Notes: a model not told the origin generated them from the sequence alone. Positions 24,435 to 36,482 are shown, counted from the first letter of the stretch. The stretch: 64,000 bases of DNA from Sphagnum compactum (GCA_965153455.1 OZ234494.1:10168001-10232000); one strand, 5' to 3'. Numbers and translations: made by a program.

Positions 24435-25867
24435 GTAATGGGGAACCAGCTCACCAAGAAGGAGAGAGACCAGGTCAGAGACTTGCGAATTAAGTATGAA
24501 CATGTGTTTGCATTCTCGATGAAAGACTTAGGTAGGTGTAAGACCATGTAGTTCTCTATAGACCTTACAGATGAAACACCCATCTATTGGAAGAGGCATG
24601 GGTTGAGCAAGCATAAGTGGGAACTGGTAGATGAAAGATGTAAAAAGCTCCATGAGGCTAGTCTCATTTAACCATCAAGTTCTGATTTTGCAGCCGCTAC
24701 AATAATGTCAGCAAAGAAGGATTCAGCTAGATTATGGACTAAGAAAAGGATGTGCGGGGATTATAGGCCTTTGAACTTGGTTACATCTCAGGACAGGTAC
24801 CCCATGCCCATCCCTGAAGAACTGTTTGATAACATTGGAGAGTTAAACATCTTCACAATTGTGGATCTGAGGTAAGGTTTCAACCAGATTGTGCTCGCTA
24901 CGAAGGATCGCAAGAAAACGACATTCCATGGAAGCAACAAGTTGTGGAAATGGCTTGTGATGCCTTTTGGATTGAAGAATGCACATGTCTTCTTTCAGCC
25001 AGTCATGGACCAGGTTTTTGAAGGGGCAGATTTCTTGAAGTGTTACATAGATGACGTCTTAATGCATAGCAAGGGAATCCTGCAACATTTGGCTCATCTT
25101 GAAGAGTTATTCAAGAGGCTCCACGAAGTCAATATGAAGATCCATCTTAAAAAGTGTGAGTTTGTTGTCACTTCAGTAGTCTACCTTGGCCACAAAATTT
25201 TGCCAAATGGTATTATGGCTCATTGGGCCAAAGTAGTAGCCATTTTGGAGATGCCCAATCCTACTGATGTTCACACTTTGAGGAGCTTCATCAGACTATT
25301 TAATTATTACAAGATTTATGTCCAAGCTTTCAGTACTATTGTTCATCCTCTCTATGCATTGTTAAAGAAGGATGTTGCTTGGACATGGAGTGAAGAGGCT
25401 TAGGAAGCTTTCAACACACGCAAGGAAAAGCTTTCAGAGTTCCCCATTCTGAGAAGACCTGATTTTAGCAAGGTCTTCATTCTACACACTAACTGGAGTG
25501 CTCTTGGTATTGGTGTTATTCTTGGCCAACTTGATGAGGAAGGCAAGGAATATGTTATCGCCTATGCATCCCAAAGCAACAACAAGGCTGAGAGCAACTA
25601 TTCTTCATACGAGGAGGAATGTCTTGCTGTTGTATGGGCTGTCATACATATATTTATGGCACCAAGTTCACTTTGTATACCGACCACCAGCCTATCAAGT
25701 CGTTAATGACCAATAATAAGCTTATTAGTAAGTTAGCTTGTTGGGCGCTTATACTTCAGGAGTATGAGTTCAAGGTTATTCACCGACCTGGTATTACACA
25801 TCAGAACACGGATACCATGTCGCGGAGACCCTTCACTACCTTTGAAGATTTGTCAAAAGCCAGGTAA
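24435..25867 (+). pseudogene. Ty3/gypsy reverse transcriptase and RNase H remnant
   Basis: The first frame runs from MGNQLTKKERDQ through the RT fingers (CGDYRPLN, the RYPMPIPEELFD region), TIVDLR, VMPFGLKNA, the catalytic CYIDDVLMHS and YLGHKI, interrupted by stops at 24549, 24669, about 24873 and 25401. RNase H follows with SEFPILRRPDF, TNWSALGIGVILGQ and ECLAVVWAV. A frame change near 25640 leads to KFTLYTDHQPIKSL and the HRPGITHQNTDTMSRRP end (25619-25867). Confidence 0.92.
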
Positions 25868-26086
25868 GACTTCAACCAGATTCCAATAGTACATGTATCT
25901 TACGCATCTAGTTATCTTGCACTACTACAATGTAACCTGGTTGAGCATCCCACTGTGGATATATGGGAGGACTTGGACACTTTGAGGTTTCTTTAGCCTG
26001 GGGAATACCCTCCCCAAGTTACATCAAGTCATCGGGATCACATACAACAATGGTTCAAACGCTACTCATGGAGAGACAATCACCTC

Positions 26087-26736
26087 ATGCGATGCTTACC
26101 AGAAGGCGATAAAGTGGTTCCTCCACCACATGAACGGCTTGGTCTTATTCAGAAGGTACACTTGGAGCTTGGACATTTTAGAGTTAAGCGTACTTATAGC
26201 CTTCTTGCTCCTCATTACCCTTGGAGAGGTATGTATGCTCAAGTCCGAGATGTCATTGCTAGGTGTGAACAATGTGATAGAGTGAGAACTTCCTTTTCCT
26301 CTCGACAATTCACGCTTTCTCCAATCCCTATTCAGGGCATGTTTTATTGCTAGTCATGTGATTTAGCTAGAGAGTTACCATAGACCTCTAGGGGTAATGT
26401 CTACATCATGATTATGATTGAGCATTTTTCAAAGTGGGTCGAGCTTGTTGCGCTGCCGGACAAGTAATCACACAGCACTAACTAGGCTTTCTTACAACAG
26501 GTCCTAAGTAGGTTTGGGGCTTGTGCTAAGTGCCTTACTGATCAAGGATCAGAATTCAGAGGAAAATTCCAAGACCTACTTGATCATGCTCTCATTAACC
26601 ATCGTTGGACTTCAAGGGATCATCCCCAAGTGATGGCCTTGTAGAGAGGTTGGTTTAGACATGCAAGAAAGGATTTCGGAAGATTTGCTTCACTGGGAAC
26701 AAAGAGGATTGGGACCTACTTCTACCTTACATCGCC
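26087..26736 (+). pseudogene. Ty3/gypsy integrase (N-terminal zinc and catalytic core) remnant
   Basis: The zinc domain has H-x3-H (VHLELGHF) and CEQCDRV (frame 26087-26353). The same frame continues past a TAG at 26351 with IMIEHFSKWVEL and the second catalytic Asp in CLTDQGSEFRG, with further stops near 26381, 26466 and 26484. The third catalytic residue (DGLVERLV, near 26633) is reached only after a one-base frame change. The enzyme would have inserted the cDNA. Confidence 0.88.
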
Positions 26737-27405
26737 ATGGGTTACAGGATGTCCAAGCACGCTTCTTTGTCTCATTTCGTTCCTTACTTTTTACTTTTTG
26801 GGAGACATCCCATTCCACCCTCTTCCATTGTTGTTCAAATGGACCAGGTTGTGGACTTGGACTCCCCAGCCACTTGGGCTAAGGTCATCGCAGAGAATGC
26901 TACTCTATTAAGGAGGGTTATGCCCATGGCCATGGAAAACTTGTCCATTGCACAACATCGAGACACCTTACGATATGCACACACAAAAGGTGGCAGTTAC
27001 AAACCTAAGGTGAGACAATTTGATGTTGGTGACTTTGTGTATTTCCAACGGCAACCTAATGATACTTTAGACATTTCTTCTGGTCGTACTATCTTGAGGA
27101 TTAAGACGATCAGGCCTTCAGGTGTGTTGGAGTTGCAAAGAGCCGACGGACGCACAATTCGGGATCACTCCAAAAACGGTGCACCTTGCCGCTTGCTGAA
27201 CTTAGATCCTACCATCATCACGTCAATTTGGATTCCTCCACTTGGCTATCCACGTCAGGTATGTCAAAGGACAGATGATGCTGATCAGATGCTGCTTTGC
27301 GATAATTATAATGGTGGATACCATCTATTTTGCTTCAAGCCGGAGCTCACTCAAGTTCCTGCTGGCATTTGGTACTGGTCATCATGTTTTCCTGCAGCAC
27401 CTTGA
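26737..27405 (+). pseudogene. Ty3/gypsy integrase C-terminal region with a PHD finger
   Basis: One open frame of 222 residues. Its first part is the end of the integrase core (MGYRMSKHASLSHFVPYFLL, then FGRHPIPP) and an SH3-like C-terminal domain (FDVGDFVYFQRQ). After a linker (GYPRQV) comes a PHD-type zinc finger with exact C4HC3 spacing. Ligand positions by codon are 27253, 27262, 27298, 27307, 27322, 27331, 27376 and 27385, with MLLCDN, GGYH, PELTQVPAGIW and SSC around them. Three ligands are lost here: 27253 is Arg, 27307 Tyr and 27376 Trp. PHD fingers read histone H3 tails, so the domain probably guided integration to particular chromatin. The frame is partial and lies in a dead element. 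Confidence 0.85.
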
Positions 27406-27440
27406 TTTCTACTCAAACCATGTCACGCTTTTCTCGGCTC

Positions 27441-27454
27441 AAGTTTGGGGGGGG
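27441..27454 (+). other. gypsy polypurine tract
   Basis: aagtttgggggggg, 36 bp after the final stop, is the usual site for plus-strand priming. A 3' LTR would be expected directly after it, but I could not find a partner LTR. Confidence 0.65.
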
Positions 27455-29785
27455 ATACATGAGAATTTCATCTCAGGCTCCTCTTGTGCATTGTATATAT
27501 ATGTGCGCGCATCTCTTTTTGGTTGATTAGTTTCTACCTTTGACTAGTTTTAGTCTTTTTGTTCAGTAGAGTTTGCTATGGATTTACACCCTTATGACAC
27601 CAAATGTCACAACACTACACGTCACGACAAGCTGCATTCAAAATTTCATTGATAAAAAATGGGTTTTAGACTTGACACTCGTGCATGGGTGCGAATGAAT
27701 TAATAGGAGCCATTAGCGTCCTCTTAGGTAATTGATTTTGGGGAATATTTTTGAAATATTTTTGAAAAAAAAATTCAAAGTTTTTTAAAAAATGTTTTTT
27801 TTTTGGTATTATTTTGTGAAGGTTTGTGTTAAAAGTTTGTCAAAAATATGTCATTTAAAAAGTTTTTGAAATTCATTTGGGTACAAGTATAAAGATAGGA
27901 GCCAAAAACCATGTCGAATAGTGGTGAAAACTATGAATTTTTTTACATATGTTTTTTGTCTTACTTTTAAAAGTTATCTTAATCATTCCAAGTTGTGCTA
28001 AATGACTATATGAAAGTTGAGGAATTCAAATTCAAAATTCATTAAATTAAATTTTGAGTTTTGATTTTTAAAATGGATGTTTGAACTTGAATAAGTGTTG
28101 TGTCAAATGTGGTTAATTTTACAAAAGACCAGGTAAAGGACTATTGTAATAATATAATTTTGATGGTAAAAAAATTTAAATGATAGTAGCCTACTACCCA
28201 AGTTCAAAAAACATTCACAATTTAAAAGATATAAAAATATAAAAATATAAAAATTCAAAGTATTTTTCAAAATTAAAAATTTTCAAGAGTCGTTTACTAC
28301 ATGTAAATGGGGTGTAATGTGCATGACATACAAAACAAAGTTGTAGTTTATAATATTAAAAACAAAAACCTAAAATAGTTAGCATAATTTGGTATGATTC
28401 AAAATTATGATAAAATTTGAAAATGAAATGCCGAATCTGGTAGAATTACACACTTTGAAAAATTCATATGTATTCAACGATGATTAACACAAAACATGTG
28501 ATCTATTGCGGTAACTATATGTATTTTTAATAACAAGTTGCAAAAGATTTCATTCAAAATTTTTTCCATATGAAAAAATGAAAAAGGACTAAAAAGGACT
28601 TACAATCCTTTTGTAAAGTAATCCCATTGGCTCCTATCTATGTACTTGCACCCATTTATAAGTCCTTTTATTGCTTAAAAATAGTGGTTACAAATATTTA
28701 TACACTATTTTTGTATGAATATTCTTGTATGTATAAAGGTCTAAATGTTAATGAAATAATTTTATATTTTGAACATTTATAAAATAAGATATTAGATTTG
28801 ATAATGTGCAAAACTTTTAACTTATTTTCAAGTTACAATTAAAAAAAAATTGAGATAAAAAACACAAAATTAAATAATGGTTACGATTGCTTTTGGCTCC
28901 TATTTCCTATTAGGATGATTGCACTTGCATATGCATCAAATTAACACCTGCAATGATCAACTTAAATACCAAAGAAAAAATAATTCAGGCTAAAATCAAG
29001 TAAGATTGAAGTTTTGTAATTTCTAGAATTTTAATGAGAGTATCTTTGAAAATGGGCAGTACCTTGAAAGGGAAGTTAATAGGATCCCAACATTGGAACC
29101 GCTGTTGGCTAGTTATTGCATTTTTCCATAATTGGCCAGGTAGTTTATTTTTTATTTTTGGAACACATAGGTTATCATATAAGATTTTCAAATATTTAAA
29201 CCCATCAATTATCAATTTCCATGGAAAAGTAATGCACTGATTATTAATTAATTGTTATTTTTTTGGGTAATAGTCATCAATTACGCATAAGGGTTGATTC
29301 TCAAATACTCACCTTGAGAATTGGTTGTGATCTAGGTAGGGTAGGTTATGATTATATTTTTTCTACTTTTTTTTATGGTAAACATGTTTAGGGTTTTAAG
29401 ATTGATAATTTATTTAGATGGAATTCCAATAATTTGGGTAAGGTACTGAAATTTGAAACTTTAACATCTGACCCATTGAGGTCTTTCAAGTTCTTGGAAT
29501 GATATGCAGCAGGCAGGTTGGTTATTTATTGATTTTTCCAAAAAATTAAATAATTGATTGTGAGGCTATCAATACCTGGGTTGATAATTCTGTTTTTTCA
29601 ATAAGTGGTTAACATTGGTTTGAACTCCTAAGTCAGCTCATATATGGGGTTTTCCAAGAGCTTTGAGATGGTCTATTGTTTGGCATTGCTATGTGGGTAC
29701 TGAGGTTCTGATAAAATAAGTGCAGGCCTTGAGTTTCAATTTGTGAACTAGGTGCTCACTCAAGAGTGCATCAATGGGACACAAG
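27455..29785. other. AT-rich interval with nested inverted repeats
   Basis: No gene. The sequence is very rich in A/T runs. The phrase ataggagcca occurs forward near 27703 and 27896 and inverted near 28628 and 28896. Confidence 0.5.
27879..28653. repeat. 775-bp unit with 27-bp terminal inverted repeats
   Basis: Arms 27879-27905 and 28627-28653 match at 24 of 27 positions when one is reversed. The inside is AT-rich and non-coding. It could be a MITE or a fold-back element; no target-site duplication is clear. Confidence 0.55.
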
Positions 29786-30030
29786 AAGCTTTTTTGGGAT
29801 TCCCAATAAGGAAGAGAGTGAAAATCTTTGATAACTTAAAGGTGAATTAACAAAACATAGGCAAAGCTCTCCACAGAAATCATGGACCCAATATTTCAAT
29901 GTTTTATTCTAATTTTCCCATTGTGAAACAGAGAAATCATTGTACTTTCCCATTGTCAAACAAACCATTTCATGTTTGCATAGGGAGAATTCAAGTTTTT
30001 CTTGATGGTCCCAAAAGGTTAAACAACAAG
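29786..30030 (+). repeat. dispersed repeat, copy A
   Basis: About 245 bp matching the reverse complement of 36224-36482 at roughly 80% by eye. Shared blocks include gtcaaacaaaccatttcatg and caagtttttcttgatggtc. Confidence 0.85.
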
Positions 30031-31716
30031 TTTCCATACAACTCCCTGTGTGCAATATCGCAAAGCTCTCAGTTATCCCTGTTAGAAACCCCTCTGAGAA
30101 CCAACGTCAAAGGGAATATTCATTTCCCACAATAGATGCTTTTCAAATAAGAAAAACTTATTAACTTCCCCCTTTGACATTAGTTCACGGTACCCCTCTA
30201 ATGGCATAATTGAACTTTCCCTGTCAGGCTCCTTGGGAATGGTGCAAAACTCTCTGTGTCTCACAATTCCTTGTCAGTTGCATTTCAAGTCCATTCTTGA
30301 AAATAAAGTTAGACAATTTTCTCACAAGGGAATTCAAGAGCTCCCTGTAATACAATCAGTGGCTTTTTTTCAATTTTCTGATGTTGCATCATTTGTAGCA
30401 TCCCAAGAAAGATTTAGCATTAAATAACAACATCACAGGTAGAAGAGTATTTCTTTTAAAATGTTACTGTTGTTTGGCCACCTATAGGAGAATGCCTTCT
30501 ATACGAATGAACCCAGTTCAAAACCCTTGTTTTTTTTATGAATGTTTTCAAAAGTTTCAAAAATAAAAACCTTTGTAGAGCTCCTACCCCCAATTTATTA
30601 TTGATTGCGAAATTACTATGCATACAGCCAAGTAAAGTAAAATGAAAAAAAATTTGAATACCACACATTGAAAATTCCCACAAACACCAGATCTCGCTTA
30701 TCAGATGTTTAGCGGTTATGTAAAATGCCTGAATATTTGTCAATTTGCAGATTATGGGAATAAGTGGACATTGGGTTAATAAAATAACCTTCCAAGTTCC
30801 AAGTGCAAAACGACAGTTGACACCCTTCAAAAGTTGGAAACCTCTAGATTTGTGGTCGTTTCGTGTTTGGCAGTTTCCAGCTTGATATTAAACAATGAAC
30901 AGTGACTGCACTTTGTTGTAAGAGTACACAACCAAAAGGAAAAAATCCAAAAGGATAACAGAAACCACCTACTAATAAGTCTTAGCTCAATTGATGTACC
31001 TCTCATTTTTTAGGGTCTTTAGTCTTTGGCTGTTTGCCTATTGCTACTTTAAGGTAGTACAAGTGTAGTAGTTGGCATTCTTGAAACCTGCCACTTAAAA
31101 GAAAAACACACAGCATTCCCCCTGCTGTATTTCCAGATACCCTACTGCCTTGGCAGCTTTGACACTACTAATATTATTTTCAGAAATGTTGAAATTTGCA
31201 CAATTTGTTTTTATCAAATAAACTTTGTTTTTGAAGAAAAATATTGAATCTTCTGGTCTATTTCTTGAAATGAAAATTTCAAAATTATTAATTATTCAAC
31301 AGACATGTGCTGCCAAGGTACTACAGTACCCATTGCCAACACAAGGGATTGAGGAAAGTCCTAGATACTCGCTTTGACTCTTAGGGAGTCCCTCATGATG
31401 AAAATCATAAAGACAGGAGCAGACACAAAGAAGAGGACTTACTTCTACAACTCCTGTCTTCAACATGAAATAATGACTATCATAGGAGTAGTAAATTGTA
31501 CATTACCAAGACATGAAACTTTCCACAAATGCTCATAGGGCCCGGCCCCTCCCTGGGTGAACCAGCACCTACTCTGGGACATTCCTCTTCTTGTGTGAGG
31601 CCTCTTATTAGGGTCTATATTGAACCTGGGAAATGTTAAATTTGGAGTCACAGACCCTGATTTTAATGTAAGGATGAGATATTTATAATTTTTAGAAATA
31701 ACCCCAAGAAATGGGA
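30031..31716. other. intergenic, no gene recognised
   Basis: Only short, motif-free frames on either strand. Repeated gggaa and tttccc phrases near 30080-30240 suggest the dispersed repeat may extend here. Confidence 0.4.
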
Positions 31717-32118
31717 ATTTTTACCAGTGTTGGCTTGGTATCAACTTTAGAACATACCAGCCTGGTCCTGGTATGAAATTCATAAAAGAAAATACAGTAC
31801 CAGGATGCATGAAGCATGATCATTAGCCTCTGGTGTTGGGTCCTTTTAAAAACTTTTCTACCGTCCTGGTCCTGACCTCCTGTCCAAGACTGACTTTTGG
31901 CCCGTTTGAGGGGATATATATATAGCTGATATTCAAAGTAACATAACAATGGTAACAATGGTATAAGCCTGATGTTACCACAGGTCCATACTAGGCTGGT
32001 ACTGGTCCAAGGCTCCTATTGCCTAAGGTCGTACTCATACCAGGTTAGTAGGGTCCTCAATACCAGTAGTGTTGATAACAGGCACAGCCCAACATACCAA
32101 AGCAACACTAGTAAAAGT
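31717..32118. mobile_element. 402-bp hAT-like MITE
   Basis: Ends 31717-31741 and 32094-32118 are inverted repeats matching at about 21 of 25 positions, containing CAGTGTTGGC / TAGTGTTGCT. The CAGTGTTG-type end resembles that of the larger element at 52854. The inside repeats cctggtatg phrases and has no coding frame. Target-site duplication not resolved. Confidence 0.55.
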
Positions 32119-33474
32119 ACTAATTGTAGGGGCTATTTCACCAAAGGAGTGAACCCAATAATATTAGCCCGTTACATTTATAAAATTTCGCTGGTGATCC
32201 CCTATTATGACAAATCTTGAGCCAAAACAAACTCCTCATTTAACAACAGAACAACAGCTGGACCCCCAATATACATACACAAATTTCTCACCTCCCGCAA
32301 AGAGAACACAGCAGATCAGACCTGTGAGAATTTGGAAAAAAATGCAAGGCAACAAAGGGGAGGGTGGTAAGGGAAAGTGGGTGGGCGGAAAGTTCATGGT
32401 GCTATCGAGGTTTGGGGGGCGGCGGGGGGCGGGGGGGGGGAAAAAGAGCCTGGCTAACGGCTCGACCGACCAGCGGACAGATTCAGCGGCAGCTCGCACA
32501 CTTGGTTCAATCTAATCACGTCTGTATAGCAACCAAACTCTCAACGACAATATCTGGGTTCCAGCTAGCTGCAGCAGCTCCTCGCCCTGCAAGTTCCAAA
32601 ACAAAGAGCTTTCAAGGTTTTGTACTCTGCAACTTCCAGCTGATCAGAATTCCAAAATATCTTATAATTTTAAGCTTGTCTTACAAATTTCTTATCAGCT
32701 GATCATTTCTGCATTTTCAAGCTCTGGAGCTTAAACAATTTTAATATATATATCTAGTCGCTGCACTAGGCACGCATTCTAAGCTCTGGAGCTCCAAAAA
32801 TATTGAGAATGATGATCAGGAAGCTCATGATCCGAATATTATATGTACATCTCGCTAGCTGGTAGTTATAATATTATAGACCTCATCATTTGTGCTCTAT
32901 ATTTGTAGGAGTTATAAGCTGCTTAAGGTCGCAGATTGGATCTGATGATCAAGTTTTTGTTTTGAGAAGCAGCTGCTGCACGTTCCATATTGTGATCTAG
33001 TGTTTGAACTCATGTCCATGTCAAGGATGTTGGGTGCAGCAGGGGATTATGAAGAATATTATGTTGTTCAACAGATCTAAGTGATCTGCAGAGTTGACAG
33101 TGAAATCTGTAGTTGGGATTGCGTGCGCAATTAATTAGAGGGGTCTAGTATAGATGCAGTTTCAGTATAAGAGCGAGTTGCACTTGAGGGGGTTTGGTCT
33201 GACTTATAATGCGATTCAGGGAACACCAGGACTGCAAGAGAGAATAATCCAGGGTTCTTGTGAAAGTTTCAGCCGAGTCGAATTGTGCAGTCGCACGAAT
33301 TTTTATTGGAAATCAGCCTTAATTCGTACTGGAAGCTGCAGTGAAAAGCTTGAAGTTTTGCGATCATATAGGCCATTACTTCTTCCTCGTTCAAGTACTT
33401 CCGGTTTGAGCGCCCGCGCGGTGATCACAAGCAGCAATGAATGAAGACATCATGTGTGAACAGTACTAGAAAAG
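32119..33474. other. upstream region of the EPFL gene
   Basis: No coding frame of note. A G-rich tract lies at 32414-32440. The promoter and 5' UTR of the EPFL gene should be in the right-hand part; no certain TATA box was identified. Confidence 0.4.
32414..32440 (+). repeat. G-run tract (possible G-quadruplex)
   Basis: Four runs of three or more G within 27 bases, about 1 kb upstream of the EPFL start. Confidence 0.7.
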
Positions 33475-34479
33475 ATGTCAACTGCGTGCAAATGGATTCT
33501 TCCACCTTGCTTTCTTGAAAGGAGAATGAAGGTTCAACGAGCTGCAGGGCTGATCAGGATTTCGCGGGGAATGGCTCTCTGCTGCATAGGCCTAATCCTT
33601 CTCCTCCTGACAACATTTCCGCTGCTATCCTTTGCAGGACGACGTGATCCTCGTAAGTAATGTAGTTGCACTCGTGTATGGCCAATCCTGTCCAGAGTGA
33701 TCAAACTCGGAATTTTTCATGTCTTCTGGCACTGTGACACATATAAGCGGCCGACCCCCACCGGGTTCATTGAAGGAAGTAGTAGTCGAGTGAAGGACTG
33801 CTAGATTGAAATCGCTTTTGGTGACTGTCGATGAGCAATGCATATGCAAGAAATCTTTACAGGACCTTCATGAATCCTGGCATCCATCTATGCTTGGCAC
33901 GACTCTGCACCATTGTATAATAGTTCTATCTCCGGTTAGGTGGAGAAATTAGCTCTTGACGAATGTCTGTGAATCGGCTGTATGAGCTTGTAGGTACAAC
34001 AGGATATGAATCAAGCGCAGCGGGAGCAGTTGAGGTCATTGCTAGTCGGTCAGTTGAGCAAATTGGAGTCGCAGCTGAAGAGAGAAAGATGCATTACCCT
34101 CACAAGCTGCAGGTACAGCTTCCATCCTCATGTGTCAGCTTGATCCACCAGCTGCAGTAGTGCCATGAACATTAGTATCGACTAATTTTCTTCCTTGACG
34201 TTTTGGTTGCCATGATCTTGTCTGTAGAGTGGAATCCACCGATCTGATTTCATGGTCTGGAAAAACAAACAGCAGCCTGTTCATGGAGAAATCATGCATG
34301 CGCACAGAAGGGTGCTAGTGGGTTCCTCTGCTCCTACATGTCGAGGAAGCTGTGGTCTTTGTCAGCCTTGTCAACCAGTCCATGTCGTCATTGGGGTTCC
34401 TCATGTAGCGATTACACAGCAAGAATACTACCCAGAGGTCTGGCGATGTGCGTGTGGGAACATGCTTTACATGCCTTAA
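33475..34479 (+). CDS. EPFL: EPIDERMAL PATTERNING FACTOR-like secreted peptide precursor
   Basis: Three exons fit in phase: 33475-33652, 33994-34112 and 34228-34479, giving 182 residues. Donors are GTAAGT and GTACAG; acceptors are CTTGTAG and TCTGTAG. Exon 1 ends with a strong signal peptide (MALCCIGLILLLLTTFPLLS), so Met at 33571 is an alternative start. Exon 2 is a variable propeptide. Exon 3 holds the mature domain with six Cys (first codon 34339, last 34453): SSAPTCRGSCGLCQPCQPVH and EYYPEVWRCACGNMLYMP, ending at the stop. Spacing and the YYPE.WRC.CGN..MP end fit the EPFL4/5/6 group. Family members bind ERECTA-family receptor kinases and TMM to steer stomata and growth in seed plants; the role here is inferred. 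Confidence 0.9.
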
Positions 34480-36223
34480 GCTCCACTGCTGCTTGATAGA
34501 AACGACCATTCCATCCAGGTTGCTGATCGATACAATTTTCTTGAAGCCATGATCTGTTGCTTACAATAGCAGGTACTAGAACTTCGAAGCACTGGAGAGC
34601 GATCACGCTCGACTTTGCGTACCATAGCAGAGGTTTGCAGATCATGTTGCAGCTCCTCACGTTGCAGCAGCTTCTGGAAAGTGGCCTCAGCAGAAGAGTA
34701 CTCCCGATCACCGCTTTATACAACAATTTATTATAATACTTCGTGTCACTGAACCAATCCAGCAGATTAAGTCGTGAAATTGTTAATAAAATGTAGTGAG
34801 CAAATCAGGTACACTTCAGATCTAGAGTTTAGCAGTACAAGAGACGGTAGATTCAGTTAGGAAGTACGAAGTTCCGTGAAATACAAAAAATGTCAAGCTT
34901 TCAGCAGAACATGATGCATGATGTCTGATTGCCGGAGCTCAAAATCCTGCAAGCTCAGTACTCTAGAATTTGTCATGTTTAGCAAAACTCTATAGCCATT
35001 TGATCTGTTCCGGAATCCATTATCGAGGTTTGCCGGAGATGGTCAGCTGCACTATAAATTTAATTCTCATAACAAAGCTCAGGCTGCACCATTTGACTTT
35101 GAGAAGCTCTACATCGTTCCTTACAATATTACACCATCCAGATTGGAAAACCGAGCGCCCCAGTCGACAATATTGTTATAAATGCTAAAGCTTAAATGGA
35201 GGTAATACTTTTTGGTTAGTGTTTTGCTGCGAAGATGTTGAAACTTCACCTGCTGCTGGAATTGTTATGCAACTGATAGCTCGAGCGTGATCTCACGAGA
35301 AGTCTAGCATTGAATGCTGCAAATTCACCTCGTCCAGGTCCGCATGCACTTGAACTTTCTCAATGCTTGAATTGGAAGGTTGTCCGGCCAGTAGTGTCGT
35401 CCTGAAATCAGAGTTTATTTGCATCCAATATCATTCCTTCACGTCGAGTCACGAAGCACATTATAATTTCCAGAGTTGCAGCTTCAGATCTAGCAATTTT
35501 TTGTGCAATGATGTCTCCATAATTTCAGCAGACGACGCTCGATGACCCTCCGCCAATACATAGAGATGGGCAGAATCCAGATCAGGTGTTCAAAGTCTTG
35601 ACTAGGCCACCTACGAATATCGAATCTAATTGCAACGCAATGAAGGCAATAATTATATCGAACCCATCGATCCGCGACTAATTAAACGATTTCAGGCACA
35701 TACAGACATGCTATAACCGCTAATTAGCATGCGAGTGATCTGATCACGTCAACGACTTGTTGTCTCCTCTCAACTGGTTGTCTGCAATGATATTGCGGCC
35801 TCATGAGCCATTCATGGCAACCTGCGTTTCACTAGTATCATAATATTAATCGAGGATGCAATACTAGACTAGTAAAGTCCACTGTCCAACTTCCAAGCAT
35901 TGCCTCATATAACAGGACGGCTACAATTGAGGACAGGGAATATAATTTACAGATCATGCATTGCGTGCCAGGGTACAGAGAAGAATGATAAGTGCACTGC
36001 AGTAGAACATTTTGATATGAATATCACAAGCTGGTAGCTATGATCTGGATGACCAGCTTCTCTAGCTGCTCCTCCAGTACCTTGATCTTACAAGTCCCAA
36101 ACCCACTCCAACCTACTGATTGGTCTATATTGTATCCGCCTGCACAAGGGTTTCAGTAATTGGGTTCCCCACAGGCACGCCAGAAATTAAGTGTGCAGAA
36201 AAACTTGACATTTGAGATCAAAT
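34480..36223. other. 3' flank of EPFL, no gene recognised
   Basis: No convincing frame. An AATAAA lies near 34785, about 300 bp after the EPFL stop, and could serve its polyadenylation. Confidence 0.4.
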
Positions 36224-36482
36224 TTAACAACAAACCTTTTTAGGATTCCCTGTGCGACCATCAAGAAAAACTTGAATTTCCCCAATGCCAACATGAAATG
36301 GTTTGTTTGACAATGGGAATATACAATGATCCCCCCTATTTCACGATGGGAAAAGTTGAATGAAACATTGAAATATGTTCCCACAATTCCCTTGGAGAGT
36401 TTTCCCTGTGTTTTGTTAATTCAACTTCAAAGTTTTAGAGGTTTCCGCTCTTTTCCCTATAGGGAATGCCCAAAAAGTTTGC
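36224..36482 (-). repeat. dispersed repeat, copy B (inverted)
   Basis: Reverse-complement partner of 29786-30030, 6.2 kb away. The two copies bracket the EPFL gene. Confidence 0.85.

Larger units (their letters stand above)
24349..27454 (+). mobile_element. Ty3/gypsy retrotransposon fragment, 5'-truncated, decayed
   Basis: The order RT, RNase H, integrase defines Ty3/gypsy. No gag or protease is visible before 24349, and no LTR pair was found, so it is a truncated remnant. At least six in-frame stops and three frame changes are present. A polypurine tract (27441-27454) follows the last frame. The integrase frame ends in a PHD-type zinc finger. Confidence 0.9.

Noticed and set aside
26661-26882. 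Separate 73-residue + frame
   Set aside because: It is the wrong frame across the frameshifted end of the gypsy integrase core.
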